A stretch of DNA of 55,372 bases from Beroe ovata (lineage: Eukaryota; Ctenophora; Nuda; Beroida; Beroidae). Shown one piece after another: positions 12,285-23,011 of the stretch (position 1 is its first letter; each line of letters opens with the position of its first letter). The DNA is taken from positions 130,516 to 185,887 of the forward strand of contig CAMPET010000057.1 in assembly GCA_946803715.1 (NCBI GenBank). The letters are read 5' to 3'. The position numbers and the translations under genes are program-made. The notes under the pieces are model-generated. The model did not search any database, was not told the origin of the DNA, and was given only the letters and a program-made list of their open reading frames with translations.

Positions 12285-13384
12285 ATCTGGGAAGGTTCAG
12301 GTATGAATTGGGAGGGTCATTTACTCGAGTCCCGACGTAACTGGTGGAGAGGAACAAGGATGAATCCAACTTGTTCAAATGTCCTGAGCAATGGCCTGGG
12401 TAAGCTCAACCAAAACCATAGCGATAACTCGATTGCCATACCCCACCACAGTGGTTGGGCATTATTAATTTCATCTTCAATCTTACACGACAAAAGTTGC
12501 AGGTATTATGTGAGAATATAATGAATAGCACAAGCTACCACAGGTATAGCACATGCAACGCGAGAGGGAAAGCCTCAGACATGCAATTTCCAGTTGAAAT
12601 TCCGGTGGTCTCATGTGCAACTGTGGTTTATTAAATGTTCGAGCATTCGGCCCGAAACAGCAAATTGGAAGCGATCTGTAAGAATCTGGGGGTATCATAT
12701 CACATTAAGTATTGAGCATTCCCTCAATAATAGGATCTGCTACACTAAAACTTTCACATGTGGCTAGAAACCAGCTTCGCTATGAAGTGATTATATAAAG
12801 TTCATGTAATCAAGTGGAACTGATTTGAGTGATTTTGATTGAAGACCTTAAATCATGGTTAAGGGGGGACCACTCAGAGTCACAAGGTGATCAAATCATA
12901 CAATGAGATTCCATATCAATGTGGGATTGTGCTGCAGTGTCGCACTCGCAGTGATTCTGGTGCTACAGTCCGTGAACTGATCACGCGCTATAAGCTATGA
13001 TACCCACCAATTTCCTCACACTTCACTGATTGGATGCCCTTCAATTCCATGCACACGTATACAATTCATGTGCATAAAATTATATTTATAATAATGTTAT
13101 TTAGGTATCTCATAAGCCCCCGAATATACTTAATTACGAATCGAAATTTAGTATAAAAGTAATTCGAGCAAACTTTAAACTTGTGCGATTACAAAAAGTA
13201 AAACTTAACTGCCATATCTGTCTGCCCAACATCACCAGTAATCAATGACACGTGCATTGCGCCTATGATCAATCAACCTGAGTTTTTGCTCTAAACTTTA
13301 AAAAACTGATTATCCCAGTATATTGTTGAATTTAAATGAAAGTACTATAAACGGATATGCTTACAGCTGAAGGTGTTAACATTC
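12285..13384. other. Intergenic region upstream of SLC35G and downstream of phosphatase A
   Basis: It lies between the 5' end of the minus-strand transporter and the 3' end of the minus-strand phosphatase. It should hold the SLC35G promoter and the phosphatase poly(A) region, but I see no clear core element and no gene. Confidence 0.55.
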
Positions 13385-16300
13385 CTACACTCCGTGCCAC
13401 AGTGGAATGGTAACGTCATCAGACGTATCTGCATCATTTCCCTGCAAATTTGAGACAATTCAGACTCCCACATGATCTCTTCTCAGTTCTTACTTATAAG
13501 TTATAGCTCTTACTTATAGTTCTTACTTATAGTTCTTACTTATAGTTCTTACTTATAAGTTATAGCTCTATCTAGGCAGTATCCGCCCCATTCTGAACTT
13601 GCCAAGCCTATTTGGACTCGAGTAACTCATGGACTTATATGGAGTACCACTAGGAGTTAGATGAAGATAGATGTATGCACTTACTGTGATGTATTGGACC
13701 CTCATGTGCGTTGAGTTTGCCGTGATATACTGGTATCCGTACCTGTCGCTATACTGAACTTCTGACCTGAGGGGATAAAAACATTGTTGAAACCCATAGA
13801 TTGCCGAGTTGGGGTGAAATGGGATGCCTAAACCTGAAACTTATCAAGACCAGTTCAAATTATTCATGATCACACATGATCACACACATGATCACACAAA
13901 CCATGGATTTTTGAGGAAAGGCTCAGTCTGTAGCTCGAATCCTGCAGATCCCACGACTACATAGACTGTTCCCGTCCCGGGCTTAACACATTTGCCCCCA
14001 ACAACAGGACAAGTTCTCTCGTAACTGCGGAAAATTCTTGCTATACTTATAAGTTATACTTGCTATCGTCATGAATGAGGATAGCGAATGAGGATAGCGA
14101 AATTTCTTTAGATGATGGGAAAAACAGATCATCTTTGAATTACTCTATGAATTGAGTGAATACTAATAGTGATATAACTAATGTGCCATAACTTTTACTT
14201 ATAATACCTTTTGTTTATAATGTCATATTCCTGATCCCGAATCATGAAAACTATCCTTCATTCAATTTCACCGACTTGTTTGTGTTTTCTACAGTAACAG
14301 TGCTGACAATAAGGCTAGTTAATAATAACTGTTTTGCGAGGTTCCATTTGGCCAGCGCCCATTTGGCATGCGTCAGCAAATCAAATGTTTAAGTTGAATG
14401 AATCAAGAGTTAAATAAGTAAATTTACCAACGCCATAGCAGTTAAAGACCAGGAGAAGCGAAGACCTCCATTCAAACTTGTCGACGTGCATTAGCAATGG
14501 CAATTTGGATTATAGTATCCAACCCAATTTTCTTGAATTCGCCATATTTATTTAGAAATTGCTGTTGCAAGATAATACCAGTCAAGATGGTACATAATAG
14601 TAAATCTTAGGAGAAGTTATCCCCTAAGGTAAACACCGTGATAATTCTCTGCATGTTGCATGACGGTGATAATTATATCACCCCATCATTGGATTCTGAT
14701 GCCGAGCTCAGTTTGTGTCAACAGGATCTGCCTTTCGAGTCTCGGAAACTGGTACCATGCGATTAACACGTTTATTTATCATTGTATTGATTTCGATCCC
14801 AAGTGCTCTCGCCAAACATAAGGAAAGTTCGAGTAAAAGTAACTTGAGTTTCAATGTAAGCCGCAAGAAAAAGATGCTGAAACAACTGAAGGGAGTTCAA
14901 AATGGAAGTTCCTCCTCACCAGAAGACTCTCCAAATTTAGAAACTAGTCTCCAAACTGACCAACCTTTCAACGATCTTATGGGTGCTCACTTTACTCCTA
15001 AGGGTGTTACAGATGGTTACAAAGACCCAATTTTGCAGTCTATCGATTATCGGAAAAATTGCCTCCTCAAATCCAGTGATTTGAAGGATAAGAAGAAGAA
15101 GATCAAGAACAAAATAAAGGATGATTTGAAGGAGGATATAAAGGATGAAAGGAAGAAGAATAGGGTCGAGAATAGGGTCGAGAAACTTCTACAGGCCGCA
15201 GGTAGCATAGTTGCAACAACAGATTCTGAAGTGCCATGTGCTGTTGCCAAAATCTCGCATCTGCTCCATGACATGAGCGATCATCTGATGATCAACAGTG
15301 CAAGTTTAAACAGATCTGACTTTGTGAAGTGCGATTTTATGCCCCGGAGTCAGAGGCAGAGCAGTACATGTTGGGTATCGAAAACCATGCTCTGTGACGG
15401 AGTGTCTGTATGTGCCAGTGATGAGTGTGGCTGTTCCTCTGCATCTTCTGAACACCATGTCTTCTACTGCAGTGATGGTAATGGTTGCATTGCCATGGAG
15501 CAGGTGTGTGACGGACATGTTGACTGCTTGGACGCCAGTGATGAATGTGTCTGTGACAGCTACCTTAACTGTGAGATTAAGAGAAACAATGGGTTTTGCA
15601 AACAGGCAACAGACATTGCCATCAAGTGTGCACAGACAAACGACCTGAATTTCAGGCAATCTGAAGCCAATGGCGTACAGCTTTCAGGTCTATACCAGTG
15701 TGCTGTGAAGTCTCTACTACCTTATTACGTCAGCTACTCCAAAATGATGATAGCCAAAGATTACGAGTACCTGTGTAAGAAGCACTGTAAACAGTTGAGT
15801 AACCACTGTGAGAAGATAGACTGGGAGAATCTAAGAGTGGACAGTGTGACAGGGGAGGTGTTTATCAACTATACGTGCGCGGTGGACAGCTACATTCCAC
15901 TGTCCACAGAGGTGGATGTATGCGATGGATTCCAGGACTGTCCTAATAGAGCTGAGGAGCTGGGGTGTGCAAACAGGTTCTACTGCGATGACGACATGCA
16001 TTCCATACCACTGTCGAAGGTGTGCGATTCCGTTCCCGATTGTCATGACCTGTCTGATGAGTGTCAGGGTTGTGCTAGGAACAACCTTGCTGATGACCGA
16101 CTGATGATCAGTAACAAGTATATCAGCTACTACATGGTTCTCCTCTGTTTCTTCATCATCATTCTTAACTTGCGGGGACTCTACGGACATGGTAACAAAC
16201 TCTACTTCGAGAAACAGAGGTTTGCCTCCAAGCTAAATAGCGTGCTGTGCGTACAGCTGTGCATCTATGACGTCATAATGGGTATCTACATCCTCATGAT

Positions 16301-19300
16301 CACTTCAAAGAATTTCCAGTACTACGGGTCGTATTGTCTCCATGATGCAGATTGGCGCTCCTCTGTGACCTGCAATCTTGCGGGTGTTGTGTTCACCTTC
16401 TCATGCCACGGTTCCCTTTTCACTGCCCTCATCATGGGTTTCTATAGGTGGTACACCTGCGAGCATGTCCTGACCTACTTTTCGGCTAAGAGATGCATCA
16501 TATTCTTCATAGTGACCAACGTCGCTATCCTATTGTCAAGCGTGATAACGCTCTTCCCAATTCAGCTGTTCGAGGACATATTCGTGACGGCCGTATCATT
16601 TGAAGGAAACCCGATGGTTACAAAAGGGACACGTGCTCTCATAGATGAACTCATCATGGAATATTATGGAATAAAGATGGAACAAAATGTATTTTCATGG
16701 TCTGAAAGGCTTGCTCTCCTCTCTAACATAACATCCGTTCCCGGTGCTTTTGAACCTAGGAGAAAGTTTGGGTTCTTCAACCAGTCTCCCCTCTGCATAC
16801 AGAACCTCTTTTCCGAGGACAATAGGGCCGGTATCAAGCTGTTCAAACTGGCATACGTGACAATGCTCGGACTTATCATCTTCCTTTTCTCCATATCCTA
16901 TATCTGGATAGCTGTCACCAGGTGTCAATCAGCTGTCATCACAGCTGACAAGACCCAGAGAGCGACAACTGAGAAAACCAACATCAAGATGTCAAAGAAA
17001 GTTGCCCTGATCATCTGCTCACAGCTCCTAGCATGGATTCCAATCATCATCGCGACTATTCTGTCTTACTGTGGCAAGTCAGTTCCCCAGGACTTCTACG
17101 AAATAGCAGCTGTGATACTAATCCCCGTGAACAGTGTGCTAAACCCTCTCTTCCATAGCCCGAAAGCTGCGTTTAGGAAGCTGGCAAAGAAACGGAGTAT
17201 AAATTCTCAATACACTCTACCACAGCAAGTGTCATCCAACAGTCTGACACTCCGTGGCTCCAGCACGTCTGAATGTGATGGTAAAGATGCTGGAGATTTG
17301 CAAGATACAAAAGAGTCGGATGCTATCGACTTGAGCAATGTTCTCATAGGAGTTGATTTCAAGTAAACACCGGCAATTGTTTCCTTGAGATTGATGGATG
17401 GACAAATAAAAACTAGACATTGGACCGTCAGCATAAGTAGTCATTGTGCTCGTTATGTATTTTAAAAAGAAACATTATTATTACCCTTATAGAATTCATT
17501 ATCTGCATCGATAAACTGTTGTGAGCGTTTCATTTTTACCGAAGGTGAATATTGATGATGAGGGATGTGTTAGCTATGCTATATTACTTTGACCGGTTGA
17601 ACCGGACACCAAGAAATGTTATTTTCCTAGTGCAATGTCTCTGTAAGCAGCAACGTCTACAATCACATCTATAGCCATAGTGTGTATGATTCACTGAATT
17701 CTACAACTTCGCGCGTATGTTAAGATGTTAAGTCCCACGTCAGACATGCGCCTTACATTTATGAGCATATCCAACTCGTGAACCAAGTCATGCTTCGACC
17801 AAAGCCAGCTATCTGCGTCAAGGACCGCTATAATTATAATTACCGATCCTACTTCTGGGGATACTGGTAGGTCGAAGCAACAATAGAAACTGGGCAAGGA
17901 GCATGTAACCGAATTTCAGCCACTGTTTTGTTTGAGATGCACATTCAATTATCTACATTCAATTATCGTACATAGTGTTTTAGGCAAAATTTTGGTAAAC
18001 CATATCGGTAAAACGACATTATCACCATCATCATCAACACACGTATGTACTTGTGACGCTTGAGCTAGTTTTGTTCTGATTTGAATACTTTCTCTGGTTA
18101 CATACTTAGCTTACACTGTTATAAGCTCTAATATAAGCAAACAATGTTGCGTGTTCTATCAAGGGATGCTGCAGCTGATAATGGATACATTATAATACAT
18201 TATATTCTAGTGATATCGAACATATAACTGATTACACAATAGGACAATAATTGTCGCGGCAAATATCGACACAATTCTGACAATTGACACCATACTGATA
18301 CGACTCCAACAGCTGAGACCATGTTGACACCACTCATGAAATTGACACCATGTTGTACCTGTGCTGATGTCCTGACAAGTGAAGGTTCACACGGTACGTG
18401 TAGAAGAGTTCCTCCAACGCTTCCCTGATGTGTTCACCTACCACAATCTGTGCCGGTTCAAACTGAGGGAGAGTGGTGTCAGCACAGAGACACACAGCAC
18501 GGGGGAGACAGGGACACACTCACAGAACAGTAGACACAAGACAGTAGACACACAGACACCAACGAACGGGGCAGACTTACAGGACACAGACACATCACGT
18601 GGTTAGATAGGAGATGGACACAAACACGGATACTGACACAAGGACACACGGATACAGATACAAGGACACACAAACACGGACACATGTACCTGACTGGTGT
18701 AAATGGGTCGGTGACAATTGACAACGAGCCAGGGCGTGACGTCTCTGTTGACAGACTTCAGGTCATCTTCCAGCCACTTGTACTGTGGATCACGTGCTTT
18801 TAGGTATTGGAACTGTTCCAACTCATTCTAGAATGTTCCCTAGATCCAAAAAATTTTGATAACACTTGTTTCATGGTTTCGAAAGTGAGATAGAGCCCAT
18901 AAGATATGGTACTCCTGCTAAGACTTCATGGAGAAACTCCTTCTTTGATAAGGACCTACAGGCACATGACATACCACTTTTCTAGTCACTAGATCAAATT
19001 ACAATGCACAATACGAATACCTGTACCTAGTTTTTAATACAAATCACGGGATGCGATACACTCGATAAAAATAGAAATGAAATCCAGCTTCATGTCCTTC
19101 CAAATCACACAATGCACGTGTATAACATACCACAGCGGTATTACTACGTCATGAATTATTGTTTACCTGCCGACTGCCTGGTGTAAAGTCGTGTTCACTA
19201 CTGAACATTACCACGTGTATTAAACCGTAGTCGAAGCTGTACCAAAACACTGCGTTACCGTTACTAGGGGCAACATACCTGCGAACGAGCTGTCACAGAG

Positions 19301-21607
19301 TGTTCATGAATAGAGTGTCTAAGCTATAAAAGTGAGGTTGTCCTATGGACAGACACAGTAGTTATTATGGTGGATAGTGTCCACTATAATGATACTGTGA
19401 CTGTGCAGGGTCTCAGTGTTTCACTATGACTTTGGAATATCTCAGTGTATCTGTGTCTCAGTGTCTCACCTATGGAATGTGGGCACACCACACTCTCCAT
19501 TGCTATCTGCACCGAAGTTGCCCCATGCCGGATGAAACCCATCGCCCGGTGCCCCACTAGGGTCCCTCTTGCCCCCGGTAAGGTAATCGTACTCATGGTT
19601 ACCCACTCCTACCATATACGGCACTCTCTCCGACACCCACGTCACCTGGCTCATGAACCTGTCCCAGATGTAGCCCCGGCCTAGCGCGTAGCTGATATCT
19701 CCGAAATGGAGGACAAAGTCCACTTCCTCGCTGGCCACACTACGACGCAGGTTATCTAGCACCTGAATAGGTGATACATATGGTGGCACAGTGTGCTAAG
19801 GGGAGGGAGGCGGGGGTACCAACTATATTATCACTAGAAAATTCTCTTTACCCGGCCAGACCCAGGAGTGTCAGGGTCATCAGTTGGGTATCTGACTCCC
19901 ATGTCACCATACCCTATAAACCGTGTATCCTGCATCGCACCACTCTTGGAGACTGGGGCAGCTACGAATGATGCTACATCACTCCATGAGCTATCACTTC
20001 CATACACGTAGTAGTACCGTACTCCCTCTTTCAGATTCTGTCATGAGGAGTGTGTCAACATAAAGTGTCAATAGCAGTCAGACATGTGTCAATGTGTATT
20101 AGACATGGCACACTGTGTCATGTGCACACTCGTTATTCTATGCTTTAATAGTATATGTCATAGTTCATATCATAGTGACATTGTCATACTGTCATACTGT
20201 CATTGTCATACTGTCATACTGTCATAGTGGCATTGTCATATAACCTGGAGGAGGGCACTGTGGAAGAAGCCCGGATCCTGGTAGAGATGGGTACCAGGTA
20301 TACTCGCACCAGGACCACACATGTCATCAGCGTTGTATGTGGTGCTAGTCGCCTTGACAACCACCACATCAGACATGTCAGCTTGTCTGGAGAACTGCAT
20401 GTTGTGGTGAGTGATTACTGATATTGTCAAGCTTATTCGTGTGGTTATCACGGTTCGCCACACTTTAAATCTAGCACATGCTTACCTTGACATCATCACC
20501 ACAAACCTCGGCACCATCACAAGGGAAATAGGCACATACCTAATTGACACCACCACATGGGGAAATAGGCACATACCTAATTGACTCCACCACATGGGAA
20601 ATAGGCACATACCTAATTGACACCACCACATGGGAAATATGCACGTACCTTGACTCTGGGGCTGTCAGCACGTGCACTCCCCCACATGACACGCATTTCT
20701 CCAGGTACCCCAGTCACAGCTATATGACCATGCATTGGTTCATTGTCAGGGAATGTTATCCGGAATGTTGCTTTCACCTCACCGACTGAAATGTAGGTTT
20801 CAGAGTAGGTATCAATTATTTAATTAATATTTAATTAAGTAATTAGGATCGAGAGTGCTGAATGAAGCGTGGTAAATGGGCTGTGAGATACACAGTACTC
20901 TGGTACAGAATACCCACCAAAGGAGATGTATCGTAGCTCGTAGTCCGCCCTCATGTTGAATATGTTCCTGTGGAATGAACCAGAACCGGTCTTCCATCCC
21001 TCAGTCGCTGACACATACACGTGGTCTATGTGCTCCTATACCCCAGGGATACAGGAGAATGTGACATACAGGAGTCAGGAATACATGTGCAGTGTATGCT
21101 GTATACTGTATAGATGTACAGTGAATAGTGAACAGTAATACTGTGCTGTCTGCTGACACAGGAATGCAGTGGTGACACAGGAATGCAGTGCTGATACAGG
21201 AAGGCAGAGCTGATACAGGAGCGTTGGTAAATACCTCCATGCTCCTATCAGGAGGGGTGTAAAATCCTATCCAGTCCAGGGCCTCGACGTCATTGTTCTC
21301 CCACGATACTGTGATCACGTTCCCATTCCGTACATTTGTCGTGTTAGCAGATATAACCCTGCGTATAGGGATTATCACAACATAAACATTACCTAGTGTT
21401 ACCATAGCAACGCTCAAAATCACCGCTAGGTCATACTCACACGTGATTTTCACGAGGTTTGGAAACCTCTCCACCTGAACCATGATGTCGACCTGAACCA
21501 TGATGTCGACCTGAACCATCGTGTTGACCATGATTGTGGTTGTCAGCACTGTGTAGACTGGTAGCTAGTTGTATGAGAACAGAGACACAGAGTACAGACT
21601 GCATCAT
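13385..21607 (-). CDS. Long-form purple acid phosphatase A (secreted metallophosphatase)
   Basis: Predicted secreted binuclear-metal phosphatase with the long, plant PAP27-like layout: signal peptide (MMQSVLCVSVLIQLATS), an extra N-terminal beta domain and a metallophosphatase domain. Thirteen exons: 21607-21441, 21358-21235, 21035-20918, 20785-20649, 20394-20245, 20037-19852, 19762-19470, 19278-19167, 18782-18690, 18462-18359, 14024-13902, 13766-13685 and 13441-13385; total 582 codons including stop. Metal ligands are visible: GYGDMG (Asp277), GDISYA (Asp316, Tyr319), GNHEYD (Asn349), CHRP (His453) and GHQH (His492, His494), so it should be active. The C-terminal YERTCPV and TVYVVVGSAG blocks are typical of the family. 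After the signal peptide comes a His/Gly repeat. Intron 10 (14025-18358) holds a GPCR gene on the other strand. Substrate unknown; phosphate scavenging or nucleotide hydrolysis are possibilities. Confidence 0.9.
13483..13566. repeat. Tandem repeat TAGTTCTTACTTA
   Basis: About five copies of a 14-bp unit (AGTTCTTACTTATA) in intron 12 of phosphatase A, flanked on both sides by AAGTTATAGCTC. Intronic, with no function visible. Confidence 0.75.
14715..17366 (+). CDS. Intronless LDLa-domain GPCR, LGR/relaxin-receptor-like, lacking LRRs
   Basis: Single-exon cell-surface receptor, 883 aa from the first ATG. The in-frame ATG at 14757 (residue 15) gives a cleaner signal peptide (RLTRLFIIVLISIPSALA) and is the likelier start. 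A Lys-rich stretch at about 120-158 is followed by four LDL-receptor class A modules (about 215-243, 249-280, 388-419, 420-452) with CDG..DC..DEC patterns, then seven helices starting at about 468. TM2 has YDVIMGIYILMI, like the LGR/RXFP pattern; TM7 has PVNSVLNPLFHS. No leucine-rich repeats are seen. Oddities: FYRWYTC replaces the E/DRY region, NPxxY reads NPLFH, and the second extracellular loop is very long (roughly residues 620-705) with N-glycosylation sequons. An AATAAA follows the stop. The gene sits wholly inside an intron of phosphatase A on the opposite strand. Ligand unknown. Confidence 0.9.
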   Translation: MSTGSAFRVSETGTMRLTRLFIIVLISIPSALAKHKESSSKSNLSFNVSRKKKMLKQLKGVQNGSSSSPEDSPNLETSLQTDQPFNDLMGAHFTPKGVTDGYKDPILQSIDYRKNCLLKSSDLKDKKKKIKNKIKDDLKEDIKDERKKNRVENRVEKLLQAAGSIVATTDSEVPCAVAKISHLLHDMSDHLMINSASLNRSDFVKCDFMPRSQRQSSTCWVSKTMLCDGVSVCASDECGCSSASSEHHVFYCSDGNGCIAMEQVCDGHVDCLDASDECVCDSYLNCEIKRNNGFCKQATDIAIKCAQTNDLNFRQSEANGVQLSGLYQCAVKSLLPYYVSYSKMMIAKDYEYLCKKHCKQLSNHCEKIDWENLRVDSVTGEVFINYTCAVDSYIPLSTEVDVCDGFQDCPNRAEELGCANRFYCDDDMHSIPLSKVCDSVPDCHDLSDECQGCARNNLADDRLMISNKYISYYMVLLCFFIIILNLRGLYGHGNKLYFEKQRFASKLNSVLCVQLCIYDVIMGIYILMITSKNFQYYGSYCLHDADWRSSVTCNLAGVVFTFSCHGSLFTALIMGFYRWYTCEHVLTYFSAKRCIIFFIVTNVAILLSSVITLFPIQLFEDIFVTAVSFEGNPMVTKGTRALIDELIMEYYGIKMEQNVFSWSERLALLSNITSVPGAFEPRRKFGFFNQSPLCIQNLFSEDNRAGIKLFKLAYVTMLGLIIFLFSISYIWIAVTRCQSAVITADKTQRATTEKTNIKMSKKVALIICSQLLAWIPIIIATILSYCGKSVPQDFYEIAAVILIPVNSVLNPLFHSPKAAFRKLAKKRSINSQYTLPQQVSSNSLTLRGSSTSECDGKDAGDLQDTKESDAIDLSNVLIGVDFK
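17405..17410 (+). terminator. Poly(A) signal AATAAA for the GPCR gene
   Basis: A canonical AATAAA lies about 40 bp after the GPCR stop codon at 17364-17366. It fits a short 3' UTR. It lies within the phosphatase A intron and would not act on that minus-strand transcript. Confidence 0.55.
17411..18358. other. Remainder of phosphatase A intron 10; no gene seen
   Basis: Sequence between the nested GPCR gene and the phosphatase exon ending in GHQHR. No further coding exon was recognised; ACC(A)TG(T)TGACACC-like short repeats occur at 18285-18355. Confidence 0.55.
20530..20648. repeat. 36-bp minisatellite copied from a phosphatase splice-donor flank
   Basis: Three tandem units (GGCACATACCTAATTGACAC then CACCACATGGGAAATA) adjoin the donor of phosphatase A exon 4. 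A single equivalent CACCACATGGGAAATAGGCA stands at the same place in phosphatase B (about 24966). The array therefore arose by duplicating sequence beside, and resembling, the donor. Confidence 0.7.
20624..20770 (-). repeat. Near-identical tract shared with phosphatase B (exon 4 and intron flank)
   Basis: About 145 bp covering most of exon 4 plus the start of the following intron match 24964-25110 of phosphatase B almost base for base. I see one difference in the exon part (CGT/CGA, synonymous) and one in the intron part. Neighbouring exons of the two genes are strongly diverged. Confidence 0.85.
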
Positions 21608-22381
21608 GTTGTACGATACACCCCGTCCACTCTCTACAATAATGATAGAAGTATGACTTGAATCAGTGTATTATATCCCCGAAAAACATTTTACTGGTGA
21701 TCCGGGGAGAAAAGTTATCAGTACGATCACGAGTTGAACAATTGGGGGGGGGTGGTTATTTCTTCAAAAACGAATTGAACAGACGATTTTTCTAGACTGC
21801 AATACAGATCATCTGAAAAAATACTCGCGTGTCAGATATTTCATAGGTATGAAAAAGAACATTATGCGGAGTCACGGGCCCAAGTATAAACAAACATTAC
21901 AAACAAATAGACAATACAAAGCACGGTCATCATAAAAAGTAATGGAACCATCTATAAAAGCGGAAAGGGTCACTATGAATGCAAAGAATGTACCAAACAC
22001 ATTCAAAACATACAAAACATACAAAGCATTATGAAAAAGTCCCTATCAAAACAATCGCAGAGCAAAATCTCTCTTCATTAACCCAATTCGGGAATGGGTA
22101 ATCTTATCATGGAATGAACGTAGAGTCACGGGCACGTCCAGGAAATGAATATCGGAGGGAACAACATCCTGATATCCGGATAAAAACCTGATATCCGGAT
22201 AAACCTAATGCCAGGATAAACACAATATCTATGCGAGGGTACCACGCAGAGGGTACCACGCAGAGGGTCTGTGAAGTGATCATTTGTATTCTGTACGGAT
22301 AAAACACTGTTCCTCTGACAGAGGACCTCTGTTCATCACATTGTTGAGTGGTCATATTATTGGAAGGTCCTCAAGATCACG
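21608..22381. other. Spacer between phosphatases A and B
   Basis: 774 bp between the start codon of gene A and the stop codon of gene B. It must hold the promoter of A and the poly(A) region of B. Short repeats of GATATCCGGATAAA and GAGGGTACCACGCA occur at 22170-22270. No gene seen. Confidence 0.6.
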
Positions 22382-22976
22382 TTAGAAGAACTGTTTTGTT
22401 TCGTTGTTTTCTTCCCAAAGTGGAATGGTGATATCGTCAGTAACCACCATTTCAGGAACCTGAATTCACGTTTGTTATGATTAACCAATCATCAGTTCAT
22501 TGTGACTGTTTCTATAACATAATAATCACGTGATTATCACATGATAATCACGTGATAATCACGTGATAATTACATGAGTATAGGTACTACTCACCACAAC
22601 AAATTGCACGTGTAGATGCGTGTGATTTGCTACCATCCTCTGATACCCGTACTTATCTGCCTGTTGATACTTTGACCTGCCATCGGATATGCATTATAAA
22701 CTATACATTCACACACTATACTACTGCAGTCTATACACACTTCACATAGTACATTTCACCATATCTATCAGTATTTGAAATGAAGTGTGTAATGTATACT
22801 TTGATCAGTGTTTATACAAGGTAACATACCATGGATAGTCCCAGTAATCCTGTGGGTCGAGGAATTTTCCAGCTGTCCCCACCACAACATACACAGTCCC
22901 CCTACCTGGCGCCACGCAGTCTCCCCCCAACACACTGCACGTGCTCTCGTAGCTGCGAGTATGTGTGTGAGTGTGT

Positions 22977-23011
<35 letters not shown>

